Assembly: GCF_024385605.1 (NCBI RefSeq)
Contig: NZ_JANFOJ010000023.1
Coordinates: 1-42,032, forward strand
Source: Sporolactobacillus sp. STSJ-5
GTDB lineage: Bacteria; Bacillota; Bacilli; Bacillales; Sporolactobacillaceae
Length of the DNA: 42,032 nucleotides
Direction: 5' to 3'
Position 1 is the first letter of the stretch. The number at the start of each line of letters is the position of its first letter. Below the pieces are notes generated by a model that saw only the letters and a program-made list of their open reading frames with translations, was not told the origin of the DNA and ran no database searches. Below, in pieces: positions 26,936 through 38,837 of this stretch. The translations under genes were made by a program, and so were the position numbers.

Positions 26936-28372
26936 TTACAGTTTGTTAACTTCATCAAGAATGATCTTGTTGACCATTTTCGGATTGGCTTTGCCGTGTG
27001 TTTGTTTCATGACTTGGCCGACAAGGAAGCCGAGTGCGCGGTCCTTGCCGTTCTTGTAGTCAATCATGGATTGCTTGTTGGCTTCAAGAATCGGTGCAAG
27101 CATGTCGCGCAGCGCGCCTTCATCAGAGATTTGAACGAGTCCCTTGGCTTTAACGATTTCTTCCGGATCGCCGCCTTTTTCGATCAGATCCTTGAAGACC
27201 TTCTTGGCGATCTTGCTGGAAATCGTGCCCTTCTCAATCAGCTGGACAAGCTTGGCCAAGCCTTGCGCCGTCATTGGCACTTGGTCAATGGTCTTGTAAT
27301 TGCTGTTCAAGTAGGCGGATACTTCGCCCATCAGCCAGTTGGAGACAAGCTTAGCATCAGCGCCTTCAGCAACTGCAGCCTGGAAGAAGTCGGACATCGT
27401 CTTCGTCTGAGTGAGCACCATTGCGTCATATTCCGGCAGGCCAAGTTCTTCGACGTAGCGCTTCTGACGAGCATCCGGTAGTTCGGGAATTTCCGCTTGA
27501 ATACGATCGATCCACTCCTGGTCGATCTTCAGCTTGATAATATCCGGTTCTGGGAAGTAACGGTAGTCGTCGGAGCCTTCTTTTCCACGCATGACGGTCG
27601 TCGTCTTCGTCGCGTCATTATAACGACGCGTTTCCTGTACAACTTCGCCGCCGGAAAGCAGCACGCGTTCCTGACGCATTTCTTCGTAAGCCAGACCTTT
27701 TTCAACAAAAGTGAACGAGTTGAGGTTCTTAAGCTCGGTCTTTGTGCCAAATGTTGTCTGACCGAACGGGCGGATGGAGATGTTGGCGTCACAGCGGAGT
27801 GAGCCTTCCTCCATCTTAACGTCGGACACATCAATGTACTGCATGATCGCTTTCAGCTTTTCCAAATAAGCATACGCTTCTTTAGGATCACGCATATCTG
27901 CTTCCGACACGATTTCGATCAGCGGTGTACCGACACGGTTGAAGTCGACGAGAGATCCTGATCCGTCTTCCAAGTGGCTCAGCTTTCCGGCGTCTTCTTC
28001 AAGATGCAGACGGTGTACACCAATCCGTTTCTTTTTGCCTTCGACTTCAATCTCGATGTACCCGTTGCGTCCGATCGGCTGATCAAACTGAGAAATCTGG
28101 TACGCTTTCGGATTGTCCGGGTAGAAATAGTTTTTCCGATCGAATTTCGTCTCTCGGGCAACCTCGCAATTCAGTGCCAGTGCGGCCTTAATTGCATAAT
28201 CAACCGCTTCATGATTCAGAATCGGCAGCACGCCCGGATGTCCGAGGCAGATCGGGCATGTATTCGTATTCGGTTCAGCGCCGAACTGGTTGGCGCAGCC
28301 GCAGAATGCTTTCGTTTTCGTTTTCAATTCGACATGGACTTCAAGTCCGATGACTGTCTCAAAATTACTCAT
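26936..28372 (-). CDS. gatB: Asp/Glu-tRNA amidotransferase subunit B
   Basis: The 478-aa protein is the kinase/transamidase subunit of GatCAB, which converts Glu-tRNA(Gln) and Asp-tRNA(Asn) to the amide forms. The signature [20 protein letters not shown] is present at the N-terminus, and the zinc-binding Cys set continues with [34 protein letters not shown] and LRCDANIS are also conserved. The C-terminal YqeY-like tail ([31 protein letters not shown]) binds tRNA. Its start overlaps the gatA stop by 4 nt. It is the last gene of the operon. Confidence 0.97.
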   Translation of the reverse strand: MSNFETVIGLEVHVELKTKTKAFCGCANQFGAEPNTNTCPICLGHPGVLPILNHEAVDYAIKAALALNCEVARETKFDRKNYFYPDNPKAYQISQFDQPIGRNGYIEIEVEGKKKRIGVHRLHLEEDAGKLSHLEDGSGSLVDFNRVGTPLIEIVSEADMRDPKEAYAYLEKLKAIMQYIDVSDVKMEEGSLRCDANISIRPFGQTTFGTKTELKNLNSFTFVEKGLAYEEMRQERVLLSGGEVVQETRRYNDATKTTTVMRGKEGSDDYRYFPEPDIIKLKIDQEWIDRIQAEIPELPDARQKRYVEELGLPEYDAMVLTQTKTMSDFFQAAVAEGADAKLVSNWLMGEVSAYLNSNYKTIDQVPMTAQGLAKLVQLIEKGTISSKIAKKVFKDLIEKGGDPEEIVKAKGLVQISDEGALRDMLAPILEANKQSMIDYKNGKDRALGFLVGQVMKQTHGKANPKMVNKIILDEVNKL

Positions 28373-29829
28373 TTATTCATCGCCCCTTTGGCAGGCGTTA
28401 ATGTGAATCCGGCTGTTTGCTCATAAGCATGCGCGGCGCGATACAGTGTCTCTTCACCGAATGGACGGCCGATCATCTGCAAACCGACCGGAAGTCCGTC
28501 TGCAAGACCGCATGGCAAACTGATTGCCGGAATGCCTGCAAGGTTAACCGGGATTGTCAGAAGGTCGTTTGCATACATCGTTAATGGATCATCGATGTTT
28601 TCGCCGACCTTAAATGCAGGTGTCGGCGTTGTCGGTCCGACAATGATGTCATGATTCTGGAACACTTTTTCAAAATCTTGCTTGATCAGTGTGCGCACTT
28701 GCTGCGCTTTTTTATAGTAAGCATCATAGTAGCCTGAGCTGAGCGCGAAGGTTCCGAGCATGATCCGGCGTTTCACTTCATCGCCGAAGCCTTCGCTTCT
28801 CGACTTCTTATACATGTCGATCAAGTCATTCGTTTCCGCACGCACGCCATAGCGTACGCCGTCAAAACGAGCGAGGTTTGCCGATGCCTCGGAGGAAGCG
28901 ATAATATAATAGGCAGGAACCGCATACTTCGAATGCGGCAGGGAAACTTCGTCAACAACCGCGCCAAGTGATTCAAGCTGTTTGATTGCCGCACGAATCT
29001 TCTCTTTAACGGATTCGTCAATACCGGCACCCAAGTATTCTTTTGGTACTGCAACGCGGAGACCCTTGATGTCGCCGGTCAGTGCCGCAGCATAGTGCGG
29101 AACCGGTACATCAGCGCTCGTCGAATCATGGCGGTCAAGCCCGGCAATCGTTTCAAGCAGATAGGCATTGTCTTCAACGGTACGCGTGATCGGTCCGGCC
29201 TGATCCAGTGACGAAGCAAACGCCACTAGGCCGTAACGCGACACACGTCCGTAGGTTGGTTTCATGCCGACCACGCCGCAAAATGCGGACGGCTGGCGAA
29301 TGGAACCGCCGGTATCTGTTCCAAGCGCGAACAGGACTTCGCCCGCAGCAACTGCTGCAGCAGAACCGCCGCTGGAACCGCCAGGAACGCGTTCCAAATC
29401 CCAAGGATTTTTCGTGATCGCGAAGGACGATGTTTCGGTGGATGAACCCATCGCAAACTCGTCCATGTTTAATTTTCCAATCGTAATTGCTTTTTGTGCC
29501 TTAACCTTGTCAACTACGGTAGCATCATAGAGCGGATCGTAGTTTTCAAGAATATGGCTGGCACAGGTTGTTTTCAAACCTTTTGTGACCATGTTGTCTT
29601 TAATTCCGATCGGCATTCCGGAAATAATGGCTTCTTCCGCCGTACCGTTCTCGTCAAGCGCCTTCGCTTCGCTGCGGGCAGCCTCTTCATTCAAGGTCAG
29701 AAACGCCTTCACGTCTCCATCGACTTCATGAATACGTGCGAACGCTTCGTCGACAAGATCGGATGCCTTAATTTCCTTGCTATGTAACTTTTGAGACAAA
29801 GACACAAGGCCTTCTTCAAAAAGTGGCAT
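28369..29829 (-). CDS. gatA: Asp/Glu-tRNA amidotransferase subunit A
   Basis: The 486-aa amidase-signature enzyme releases ammonia from glutamine for GatB. The Ser-cisSer-Lys triad is visible as Lys77 (GIKDNM), Ser152 (PGGSSGGS) and nucleophile Ser176 (DTGGSIRQP). The length and order gatC-gatA-gatB are standard for bacilli. It starts 25 nt after the gatC stop and overlaps gatB by 4 nt. Confidence 0.97.
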   Translation of the reverse strand: MPLFEEGLVSLSQKLHSKEIKASDLVDEAFARIHEVDGDVKAFLTLNEEAARSEAKALDENGTAEEAIISGMPIGIKDNMVTKGLKTTCASHILENYDPLYDATVVDKVKAQKAITIGKLNMDEFAMGSSTETSSFAITKNPWDLERVPGGSSGGSAAAVAAGEVLFALGTDTGGSIRQPSAFCGVVGMKPTYGRVSRYGLVAFASSLDQAGPITRTVEDNAYLLETIAGLDRHDSTSADVPVPHYAAALTGDIKGLRVAVPKEYLGAGIDESVKEKIRAAIKQLESLGAVVDEVSLPHSKYAVPAYYIIASSEASANLARFDGVRYGVRAETNDLIDMYKKSRSEGFGDEVKRRIMLGTFALSSGYYDAYYKKAQQVRTLIKQDFEKVFQNHDIIVGPTTPTPAFKVGENIDDPLTMYANDLLTIPVNLAGIPAISLPCGLADGLPVGLQMIGRPFGEETLYRAAHAYEQTAGFTLTPAKGAMNK

Positions 29830-29854
29830 CTCTGTTATCCTCCTTCTGCTTCCA

Positions 29855-30151
29855 TCAATCCGCTTCCATAATCAGCGGCACTTTAACTTGTCCGTCTTCC
29901 TGAACCGGTGCGTTCTTGAGTGCTTCCTCACGCGGCAGCGATGGTTCAACAACATCCTCGCGCATTACATTGTACATATCCAGCACGTGGGTCGTCGGCT
30001 CGACGCCTTGCGTATCCAGCTCATTCAGCTGTTCGGCGAAACCAATGATATCATCCAACTGCGTTGTGAATGTCTTAATTTCCTGATCAGTAAAAGACAG
30101 ACGTGCCAAGTTTGCCACGTATTTTACCTGTTCTTCGTTGATCCTGCTCAT
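29855..30151 (-). CDS. gatC: Asp/Glu-tRNA amidotransferase subunit C
   Basis: The 98-aa protein starts at [18 protein letters not shown], with GGAGG 8 nt upstream; the longer frame is rejected. GatC is a small helical belt that wraps GatA and Gat[12 protein letters not shown] and the central [20 protein letters not shown] are family hallmarks. It is the first gene of the operon. A hairpin with perfect 7-bp arms lies just upstream of its ribosome site. Confidence 0.95.
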   Translation of the reverse strand: MSRINEEQVKYVANLARLSFTDQEIKTFTTQLDDIIGFAEQLNELDTQGVEPTTHVLDMYNVMREDVVEPSLPREEALKNAPVQEDGQVKVPLIMEAD

Positions 30152-30178
30152 CTTTTTCACCTCCGCCAATCGGCTTTA

Positions 30179-30197
30179 TTTGCCACCTCTTGGCAAA
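30179..30197 (-). other. hairpin in the gat leader
   Basis: TTTGCCA and TGGCAAA (loop of 5) form a perfect stem about 28 nt before the gatC start, inside the leader that begins at the promoter near 30214. It may tune message stability or translation; no T-run follows. Confidence 0.45.
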
Positions 30198-30213
30198 TTC
30201 CAACAATGCCTTA

Positions 30214-30243
30214 ATCATATCAAATACCATTGACACTATGCAA
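30214..30243 (-). promoter_or_regulatory. promoter of gatCAB
   Basis: Minus strand: TTGCAT (30238-30243), 18-bp spacer, TATGAT (30214-30219), about 60 nt upstream of gatC. Confidence 0.55.
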
Positions 30244-30284
30244 TAACCGCAGCGCTGAAACGATGCGATTTGGCAAAAGTTTAC

Positions 30285-30908
30285 CTAAGGCAAATCACCT
30301 ATGGCCTGCCATAATGAAATGATTCCAAAACCAAGAGTGATGCCGGCAGAGAAACGATTCACCCAGATCAGCATCTTTCTGTCCATCTTTTCCCGAAAAT
30401 GACCGACACATACGCAGAGGAGCAGCCACCAGGCAGCAGAACCGCTAAAAACACCAATAACCAGAAAAAGTGATGATTGTACCTCGCCGGAAGCAAGTCC
30501 AATACCCGCAAAAATGCTGACAAACGAGAGAATGGTCATCGGATTGGTCAGTGTCAGAGCAAATGTGGTTGTGTAGGCACTGAAGAGCTGCCTGCTGCCT
30601 GCAGGGCTCGCCGATTTGTCGGATACCTTTGACCGCCACGTCTTCGCGCCGAGAAAGCAGAGAAAAACACCACCGATCACATGCAGCCAAATCTGCTGAT
30701 CAAGCAAAAAATGAGCAACAATCGTCAGTCCAAAGGCGGCGATGGCACCATAAATGGCATCTGCACTCGCTGCGCCAATGCCGGACAATAGACCATGAAG
30801 CCGGCCAAAAACAAGGGTTCTGCGGATGCAGAGTATCCCGATCGGACCGACCGGAGCCGCGATTGCGAGGCCCAAAAGGAATCCTTTCAACAAAAAGAAG
30901 AAATCCAT
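30285..30908 (-). CDS. LysE-family amino acid exporter
   Basis: The protein has about 207 aa with six hydrophobic segments. It carries the LysE hallmark near the N-terminus (GLAIAAPVGPIGILCIRRTL) and a conserved AASADAIYGAIAAFG segment. The next loop holds basic residues (KTWRSKVSDK), then TNPMTILSFVSIFAG. I prefer the ATG at 30908 (MDFFFLLKGF), which aligns with family N-termini; an ATG nine codons upstream would overlap the lrp gene by 20 bp, and neither has a strong site. It is co-transcribed with and probably controlled by the adjacent Lrp-type regulator. The exported amino acid is unknown. Confidence 0.85.
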   Translation of the reverse strand: MDFFFLLKGFLLGLAIAAPVGPIGILCIRRTLVFGRLHGLLSGIGAASADAIYGAIAAFGLTIVAHFLLDQQIWLHVIGGVFLCFLGAKTWRSKVSDKSASPAGSRQLFSAYTTTFALTLTNPMTILSFVSIFAGIGLASGEVQSSLFLVIGVFSGSAAWWLLLCVCVGHFREKMDRKMLIWVNRFSAGITLGFGIISLWQAIGDLP

Positions 30909-30915
30909 AATTAAC

Positions 30916-31377
30916 TTACGAAAAGCGGTCAGCATGAATCGGGAGCTGTGCCGTTTCTTTTAGCGAATTCATGACAATCGTGGTTCGTGTTTTTACGCCC
31001 GGAAGCTTTTTCAATTCACTGCTGATGACGCGATCCAAATCCTTAGTATCCTTGGCACGCACCTTGAGCAAATAATCGTAATCCCCCGCAATATGATGGC
31101 ATTCTTGCACTTCAACGAGCTCATGGATCAACTCGAGAAATGCTGCGCGCTGCTCAGTCTTTTCAAGCGTGACTGCGACAAAAGCTGTGCATGTATTGCC
31201 TACAAGCTCCGGATCAATCATCGCCCCATACGCCTTGATAACCCCTTTTTCCTCCAATCGGCGAACACGTTCCGCTACTGCCGGAGACGACATATCAATT
31301 TCACCGGCCAGATCAGACCATGTCGCACGCCCCTGCGTCATCAATATGCGCAGCATCTTTAAATCAAGCTTGTCCAA
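30916..31377 (-). CDS. Lrp/AsnC-family transcriptional regulator
   Basis: The 153-aa protein has an N-terminal HTH (LKMLRILMTQGRATWSDLAG, then MSSPAVAERVRRLEEKGVI) and a C-terminal RAM ligand domain (AFVAVTLEKTEQRAAFLELI, GDYDYLLKVRAKDTKDLD). Such regulators sense amino acids as octamers. It directly precedes a LysE exporter gene, a common pairing where the regulator turns the exporter on when the amino acid accumulates. AT-rich sequence upstream (31390-31470) should hold its promoter. Confidence 0.92.
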   Translation of the reverse strand: MDKLDLKMLRILMTQGRATWSDLAGEIDMSSPAVAERVRRLEEKGVIKAYGAMIDPELVGNTCTAFVAVTLEKTEQRAAFLELIHELVEVQECHHIAGDYDYLLKVRAKDTKDLDRVISSELKKLPGVKTRTTIVMNSLKETAQLPIHADRFS

Positions 31378-31491
31378 CGGCTCATCTCCTTTATTATTTT
31401 AATTTTTATCTTTATATTAATTAATATACATTGTATTTATGATATTTTCCATATTATTTTAAATTTATTAAAGGAGCAAATTTCCTGAAAA

Positions 31492-31522
31492 CAAAAAAAT
31501 GAAACCGCCGCTAAGCAGTTTC
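31492..31522 (-). terminator. terminator of camS / ligA unit
   Basis: Minus strand stem GAAACTGC / GCGGTTTC (one G-T pair, 6-nt loop) followed by ATTTTTTTG, 14 nt after the camS stop. Confidence 0.85.
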
Positions 31523-31536
31523 ACTTCATGACTGAT

Positions 31537-32793
31537 TTAATGCTGAAAAATATGAACATAGGGTTGATCCATAGATTCCGTTCGCTCAATGAGTGCCTCA
31601 GGTATATCGCCTGTTGTAATATAAATGTGAATCGGAATACTTCGCTCAAACGGAAAGCGTTTATCCACAAGCGATGTCACGTAGTTCGTAAAGCCGATCA
31701 TTTCCGACTCATCGACGAATTTATTAAAGTTAATCGTTAAAGTCAAATCACTTAGGTCCTTATTCCGATAGAATGCTTTGCCGATGACTCCCACATAGTT
31801 CGGATAGTATTTCTGCACATCGTTCTTGATTTGATTAAATTTATCCAGATCACCTTTATAGCTGTTCGTAGCGTTGTCGGAAGGAAACAGAACATGATGC
31901 TCGTCAATACTCGTCCATTTGCCAATGGAACTGGATCCGGCGGAAATTTCCGTCTTTGCAACAAAATCGCCCGGAACATAGGACTGCGGCTCCGCAGTAG
32001 TGTATAAGGTTAAGAAGATCGGAATATTCTGCAGATCTTCATAGGTATTATCATTTGAATCCTTATTGTCCTTTCCAATGTTTCGTATCCGCTGAACGAT
32101 TTGCTGGGCATGCGCCTTGGCCCATGCTACGACTTTCGCACGATTCAATTTTTCAGAGATCGGATAGATCTTGCCATTATAATTGATATTATCCGCATAA
32201 ACCGAATTCAGTGAGACAGCAACGGACATGCCGGCAATCTTGTATTGTCCCTTGCTGTTTTTCTTCATATAGTCCTGTTCAAGAACGTAATTGATATACT
32301 TCGGACTGTTTTTCGACTGTTCAACAATATTTTTTCCTTTTCCAAGTGCTGGATTAATGCCGGGAACAACCGTCTTCTGCTGATCTTTTGAAAGACTTTT
32401 ATTCGCAGCACGCTGCGGTTCCGATCCGTTTCTGTAAAGTATGCTGTTAATATCCGTATTTTTCATATACTGTCCCATTTGGAATACATAATCATTGGGA
32501 CTGAATACATCTTTGGACAAATCCATCAAACCGGTTTCCAATTGATCCATATCCACTCGGTTTTTCGGTCCGTATTGAATATAGCCGCGCGTTGTGCTGC
32601 CGGATTTCGGGCGCAGCATTTGATAATCCGAATCATTCGTACTCGGAATCAAGCTCGCATTCTCTGTCTTGCCGCTGCTGTTCTTAACCGTACTGTTGTC
32701 CGAATTGTTAAACCAGCATCCGGAAAGCACTAGTTGCAAGGCGAGCATGACGGAACAAACCGCCGCCGTTTTTTTCCATTTCATTTGGAGCAT
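31537..32793 (-). CDS. camS: CamS-family lipoprotein (YerH)
   Basis: The 418-aa protein has a type II signal: basic N-terminus, hydrophobic stretch and lipobox VLSGC with Cys26 as the lipidated residue. CamS is the staphylococcal precursor of a sex-pheromone peptide taken from its signal sequence; the mature function is unknown. The body matches the family (SGSTTRGYIQYGPKNRVDMD, FLTLYTTAEPQSYVPG). The gene follows ligA by 3 nt, the same order as ligA-yerH in Bacillus. Two starts three codons apart are both possible; the first is kept here. Confidence 0.88.
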   Translation of the reverse strand: MLQMKWKKTAAVCSVMLALQLVLSGCWFNNSDNSTVKNSSGKTENASLIPSTNDSDYQMLRPKSGSTTRGYIQYGPKNRVDMDQLETGLMDLSKDVFSPNDYVFQMGQYMKNTDINSILYRNGSEPQRAANKSLSKDQQKTVVPGINPALGKGKNIVEQSKNSPKYINYVLEQDYMKKNSKGQYKIAGMSVAVSLNSVYADNINYNGKIYPISEKLNRAKVVAWAKAHAQQIVQRIRNIGKDNKDSNDNTYEDLQNIPIFLTLYTTAEPQSYVPGDFVAKTEISAGSSSIGKWTSIDEHHVLFPSDNATNSYKGDLDKFNQIKNDVQKYYPNYVGVIGKAFYRNKDLSDLTLTINFNKFVDESEMIGFTNYVTSLVDKRFPFERSIPIHIYITTGDIPEALIERTESMDQPYVHIFQH

Positions 32794-32796
32794 CCC

Positions 32797-34806
<2,010 letters not shown>

Positions 34807-34907
34807 TTACTCCTTTAAGCCGTTAGTAAATCATTGTTCCATTTAATGAATGCACAGTCTCTTTCTACTCTAGTCAGTTCAAAAAGGAGGACAAAAAGGG
34901 CCGAGGC

Positions 34908-34958
34908 CAGGCAGAATGCCTCGTCCTGTGGCATGCCTGACACTAGCTCATCCTGAGC
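34908..34958 (-). ncRNA. structured repeat, copy 2 (minus strand)
   Basis: Read on the minus strand: hairpin GCTC-AGGAT-GAGC (34958-34946) and linker TAGTGT are followed by an outer stem CAGGCA/TGCCTG (34939-34934 with 34913-34908). This encloses TGCC-ACAGGACGA-GGCA. Same loops and linker as the copies at 26.4 and 35.0 kb, different stems. Confidence 0.5.
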
Positions 34959-35002
34959 GTCGAAGATCAAGAAAGCGCAGTTTCGAGCACCGGAACGTAC
35001 TT

Positions 35003-35059
35003 CTACAGGATGTAGTGACTTCGACGTTACTCACAGGACGTGAGTGTAATTAGTCGAAG
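35003..35059 (+). ncRNA. structured repeat, copy 3 (plus strand)
   Basis: Hairpin CTAC-AGGAT-GTAG (35003-35015) and linker overlapping TAGTGA are followed by an outer stem CTTCGAC/GTCGAAG (35019-35025 with 35053-35059). This encloses CTCAC-AGGAC-GTGAG (35030-35044). It diverges from copy 2, with 44 nt between them. Confidence 0.5.
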
Positions 35060-35156
35060 ATCACCTGTAATACGTGAGGAGCGTAGAAACAAGCTGACAC
35101 AGAGATTCGACAGCAATTTTTCCCGGACTTTTTGAACATCCTCTATTATGACCCGG

Positions 35157-37382
35157 TCACACTTTCTCAATCGGAGCAAATGCTCCAAGAAGCCGTTTCA
35201 AGCCGACTGGGCTTGGGAATACAATATCCAGTTCGACGCTGTCACCCGTTCCTCGAGTGGCAACAATCGTACCTTGACCCCATTTTTTATGCGTCACTTT
35301 ATCGCCTGAGCGCCATTCTTCATTATTATGATTCTTCTGCAGAACAGGCTTAGGCTTCGTGTATGTCGAAGCAACTCGTTTTTCAAAAGGCGATCCTGAG
35401 CCGGATTTCGTTGAGAATCGGCCGGAGATTTGTTCCTCTTCCGAATCTTCCCTTGTGATTAATTCTTGCGGAATTTCTTTAATAAAACGCGATGCGGGAT
35501 TGGCAATCGTTTTGCCGAACAACATGCGCACCTGTGCACTGGTCAGAAAAAGCTGCTGTTTGGCGCGGGTGATGCCGACATAGGCAAGCCGGCGTTCCTC
35601 TTCCATTTCGTCGCCATCATCCAAAGCGCGCAGATGCGGAAAAATCCCCTCTTCCATGCCGACGAGGAAAACAACAGGAAATTCCAGACCCTTGGCGGAG
35701 TGGAGCGTCATCAGCGTCACCGCGTCTTGAGGTGCCTGGTCGTCCTGGTCGTCAATATCAGCGTCAAGCGCAAGTTCGGTCAGAAAATTGATCAGTGATT
35801 TATCATCATTCCCGCTTTCAAATTCTTTCGTCACAGACAGAAATTCTTCCAAGTTTTCAAGGCGGCTCTGCGCTTCAATCGTTCGCTCAGCCTTGAGTGC
35901 GTCGCGGTAACCGGATTTATCCAGTACCTCTTCGACAAGCTCGGTCACAGACAGAAATTCCTGCATTTTGGACCAATTAAGAATCATCTCAGCGAAGGCC
36001 TTCATCTTGCCTGCCGTACGTGCGGCAATCCCTGTTTGCTCGACATCACCAATCGCCTGCATGAGTGAGAGATCCGCCGCAATCGCGTAATCGGCCAGTT
36101 TATCCATAGAGGATGCACCGATGCCCCGTTTTGGTTCATTGATCACGCGTGCCAGGCTGATCTCATCTTCTGGATTAGCGATCAGACGCAGATAAGCGAG
36201 CACATCCTTGATTTCCTTACGATCGTAGAATTTGATACTGCCGACCATTCGGTACGGGATATTCGATTTGACAAGCGTTTCTTCAATGACACGGGACTGA
36301 GCGTTCGTTCGGTACAGTACGGCAAAATCCGAATACTTGAAGCCGTCCTTGAACAGTTCGCGCATCTTCCCCGCGACATAATAGCCTTCCTCGCGTTCGG
36401 TTGGTGCTCGGTAATAGGCAATTTCCTTACCGTCCGCATTTTCCGTCCACAGATTCTTCGGCTTGCGATCGTGGTTGTTCTGAATGACATGGTTTGCCGC
36501 ATCGAGAATCTTCTTCGTTGATCGATAGTTCTGCTCCAGCTTGATCACTTGTGCGTTCGGATAGTCTTCCTCGAAGGAGAGGATGTTGTGAATGTCTGCG
36601 CCGCGCCATCCGTAGATCGATTGATCGGAGTCGCCGACGACACATAAATTTTTAAATCGGTCGGCAAGCATGTGAACAAGCAAGTACTGCGACCTGTTCG
36701 TATCCTGATATTCATCGACATGAATATATTGGAATTTCTTTTGGTAAAATTCCAACACTTCAGGGACGCGCTGGAACAGATGCACCGTTGTCATAATCAA
36801 GTCGTCAAAGTCGAGCGACTGATTCTGCAGCAGTTTTTTCTCATAATCTTTATAGACATCGCGCGCAACCTCTTCAAAGGGGCCCTGCGCTGTTTTCGCA
36901 AAATCAGCGGCTGTTTTTAATTCATTTTTAGCGGAGCTGATTGCACCTAATACACTGCGCGGTGTGAATTTCTTCGGATCCAGATTCTTTTCTTTGAGAA
37001 TCTGCTTCACGACCGACAGCTGATCGGTGCTGTCCAGAATGGTAAAGTTGCGACTGAGACCCATGCGGTCGATGTCTCGGCGCAGAATCCGCACGCACAT
37101 CGAATGAAAGGTTGACACCCAAGTGTCCTCAACAAGCGGTCCTGCCAATTTTGCCAGCCGCTCCTTCATTTCCTTGGCAGCTTTATTGGTAAACGTGATC
37201 GCCAAAATATTCCATGGCGCGATATCTCGTTCGATCATCAAATAGGCCATACGATGCGTCAGTACACGCGTCTTTCCGCTTCCCGCTCCCGCCATGATCA
37301 ACAGCGGTCCCTCATGGTGCTTCACTGCTTTTAATTGTTCCGGATTAAGTCCTTCCAATAATTCCTGTGAAAGTCGTTCCAT
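35157..37382 (-). CDS. pcrA: ATP-dependent DNA helicase PcrA (UvrD family)
   Basis: The 741-aa protein (start [17 protein letters not shown] 8 nt upstream; a GTG three codons earlier is possible) is a 3'-5' superfamily 1 helicase. Motif I is [14 protein letters not shown], motif Ia [15 protein letters not shown], motif [14 protein letters not shown] and motif [25 protein letters not shown] and [18 protein letters not shown] complete the set. The C-terminal tail ([19 protein letters not shown]) is the RNA-polymerase-binding Tudor-like domain of PcrA. It acts in repair, plasmid rolling-circle replication and removal of R-loops. No pcrB gene is next to it, unlike in Bacillus. Confidence 0.97.
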   Translation of the reverse strand: MERLSQELLEGLNPEQLKAVKHHEGPLLIMAGAGSGKTRVLTHRMAYLMIERDIAPWNILAITFTNKAAKEMKERLAKLAGPLVEDTWVSTFHSMCVRILRRDIDRMGLSRNFTILDSTDQLSVVKQILKEKNLDPKKFTPRSVLGAISSAKNELKTAADFAKTAQGPFEEVARDVYKDYEKKLLQNQSLDFDDLIMTTVHLFQRVPEVLEFYQKKFQYIHVDEYQDTNRSQYLLVHMLADRFKNLCVVGDSDQSIYGWRGADIHNILSFEEDYPNAQVIKLEQNYRSTKKILDAANHVIQNNHDRKPKNLWTENADGKEIAYYRAPTEREEGYYVAGKMRELFKDGFKYSDFAVLYRTNAQSRVIEETLVKSNIPYRMVGSIKFYDRKEIKDVLAYLRLIANPEDEISLARVINEPKRGIGASSMDKLADYAIAADLSLMQAIGDVEQTGIAARTAGKMKAFAEMILNWSKMQEFLSVTELVEEVLDKSGYRDALKAERTIEAQSRLENLEEFLSVTKEFESGNDDKSLINFLTELALDADIDDQDDQAPQDAVTLMTLHSAKGLEFPVVFLVGMEEGIFPHLRALDDGDEMEEERRLAYVGITRAKQQLFLTSAQVRMLFGKTIANPASRFIKEIPQELITREDSEEEQISGRFSTKSGSGSPFEKRVASTYTKPKPVLQKNHNNEEWRSGDKVTHKKWGQGTIVATRGTGDSVELDIVFPSPVGLKRLLGAFAPIEKV

Positions 37383-37528
37383 TATGATCACTTCCTAAAA
37401 AATAGAATCCATATCTGCTCTATAAAAAGACGCACAAAATGCAAAGTCGGCGTATTCTGAATAGATCATCTTCCCAGAACATCGCCGCCTCAATGCATCG
37501 TTTCTTCACATTAGAAAACTTGGATTTC

Positions 37529-37816
37529 TTATCCAAGTCGATCAAGCGTCATCTTATAACCATCTGTACCAAAATTGATGCATCGTTTCACACGGGAAAT
37601 AGTCGCCGTGCTGGCACCGGTCTCTTCTTCAATCTGATGATAGGTCTGCCCCTCCATCAGCATTCTCGCCACTTGAAGCCGCTGCGATAATGATTGAATT
37701 TCGCCCATGGTGCACAGATCGTCAAAAAAACGATAGCATTCCTCGCGATCTTTTAATGTCAAGATGGCGTCAAACAGCTGGTCAAGAGCTTTGCCTCTTA
37801 ATTTATCAATTTGCAA
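37529..37816 (-). CDS. yerC: YerC/YecD TrpR-like DNA-binding protein
   Basis: This 95-aa protein starts with TTG (MQIDKLRGKALDQLF); AAAGGA lies about 10 nt upstream and no in-frame ATG is nearer. It has a TrpR-superfamily fold with the helix-turn-helix QTYHQIEEETGASTATISRV. The sequence and place before pcrA match Bacillus YerC almost word for word. A regulatory role is presumed from the fold; the regulon is not known. The 145 nt between it and pcrA holds no gene. Confidence 0.92.
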   Translation of the reverse strand: MQIDKLRGKALDQLFDAILTLKDREECYRFFDDLCTMGEIQSLSQRLQVARMLMEGQTYHQIEEETGASTATISRVKRCINFGTDGYKMTLDRLG

Positions 37817-38169
37817 CCTTGTCCATTCCTTTCTCGTCGGTTAAATCCGTAACTTCATCACGTTTTCTGTATGCACAATCACCCTATCGTGCTGATTAAA
37901 CGACACGGATACAGGTACCTTTTCTTTTTTTAATAAACACAGTACGTTCCTTTCAAACTCGCAAAACCATTACTTATAACATCTTACCTCAAATACGGTC
38001 AGTGATAAAGTCGAAGCAGCAAATGTTTTCATCCTTCACCGTATGAAATTCAAATATAATCCAATAAAAAACGTTTTTTATAAATAGTGTTATTTATGTT
38101 TACGTTTTCATTGCTATTATGTTAGCCTAGAGATGTTTGTTGATTATACTTAGCGAGGACGTGGGCATT
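37817..38169. other. intergenic, divergent promoters region
   Basis: 353 bp separate yerC (minus) and the HAD gene (plus). An 18-bp perfect palindrome (ATAAAAAACGTTTTTTAT, 38064-38081) lies about 90 nt before the HAD start and could be an operator. No further gene seen. Confidence 0.45.
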
Positions 38170-38733
38170 GTGAACATTCTGTGGGATTTCGATGGGACGA
38201 TCTGTGATACGTACCCGGTATACACGAAGCTTTTTAAACAAGTACTGAATTCAGATCGTGACGAAAAAGATATTTTCGCTCAAATAAAAATCTCATTTTC
38301 AACGGCATATGCATATTTCCGCATGACACCTGAGCAGATCAGCACTTTTCATCAGCTCATCCGCCGCTATCCGTCAGACGGTTTCAAGCCGTTCCCTTCT
38401 GTGGAAAAGGTGCTTGCCGCAGCGGACAAAAATGTAATTATGACGCATAATAATCGTGAGGATCTTGTCCGCGTACTGCGTCAATTCGGTCTGGAAGGCT
38501 ACTTTACAGATATGGTAACCAGCGATAACGGCTTTCCTAAAAAGCCGGATCCGGCATCTTATATTTATCTGGATGAACGCCATGGTTTTGATCTTGCCAT
38601 CGGCGATCGCACGCTCGACATCATCCCGGCAAAAAAATTGGGCAAGAAAACCTGCTTGTTTCAAAATCATGTCAGCGGTGCCGATTTTTATATCGACAGC
38701 TATGATGAATTCTTTGATCGCGTGCACCTGTGA
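38170..38733 (+). CDS. HAD-family phosphatase (phosphoglycolate phosphatase-like)
   Basis: The 187-aa enzyme starts at GTG 38170 (MNILWDFDGTICDTYPVYTK), chosen so that the protein begins just before the DFDGT catalytic motif, with GAGG upstream. The HAD motifs are DxD-type DFDGT (nucleophile Asp), VIMTHNNR (motif II Thr), KKPDP (motif III Lys) and IGDRTLDI (motif IV acids). A helical cap sits between motifs I and II. It is likely a small phosphomonoesterase; the substrate is unknown. The gene stands alone and converges on the dehydrogenase. Confidence 0.85.
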   Translation: MNILWDFDGTICDTYPVYTKLFKQVLNSDRDEKDIFAQIKISFSTAYAYFRMTPEQISTFHQLIRRYPSDGFKPFPSVEKVLAAADKNVIMTHNNREDLVRVLRQFGLEGYFTDMVTSDNGFPKKPDPASYIYLDERHGFDLAIGDRTLDIIPAKKLGKKTCLFQNHVSGADFYIDSYDEFFDRVHL

Positions 38734-38748
38734 AGTGGCTGCCTTGCG

Positions 38749-38769
38749 TTTATCGAGCACTTCGCTGAT
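38749..38769. repeat. single 21-bp repeat unit
   Basis: TTTATCGAGCACTTCGCTGA matches the unit at 26.8 kb, placed right after the HAD gene stop. Confidence 0.55.
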
Positions 38770-38779
38770 TTCAAACCAA

Positions 38780-38825
38780 AAAAGCCTCCCGCGGAGACAC
38801 TGATGACTCCGAGCGGAAGGCTTTT
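38780..38825. terminator. bidirectional terminator between HAD gene and dehydrogenase
   Basis: A long imperfect stem (AAAGCCTCCCGCGGAG with CTCCGAGCGGAAGGCTTT) is flanked by A-rich and T-rich runs on both sides. It serves the convergent genes. Confidence 0.85.
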
Positions 38826-38837
38826 CTCTATCTATGT

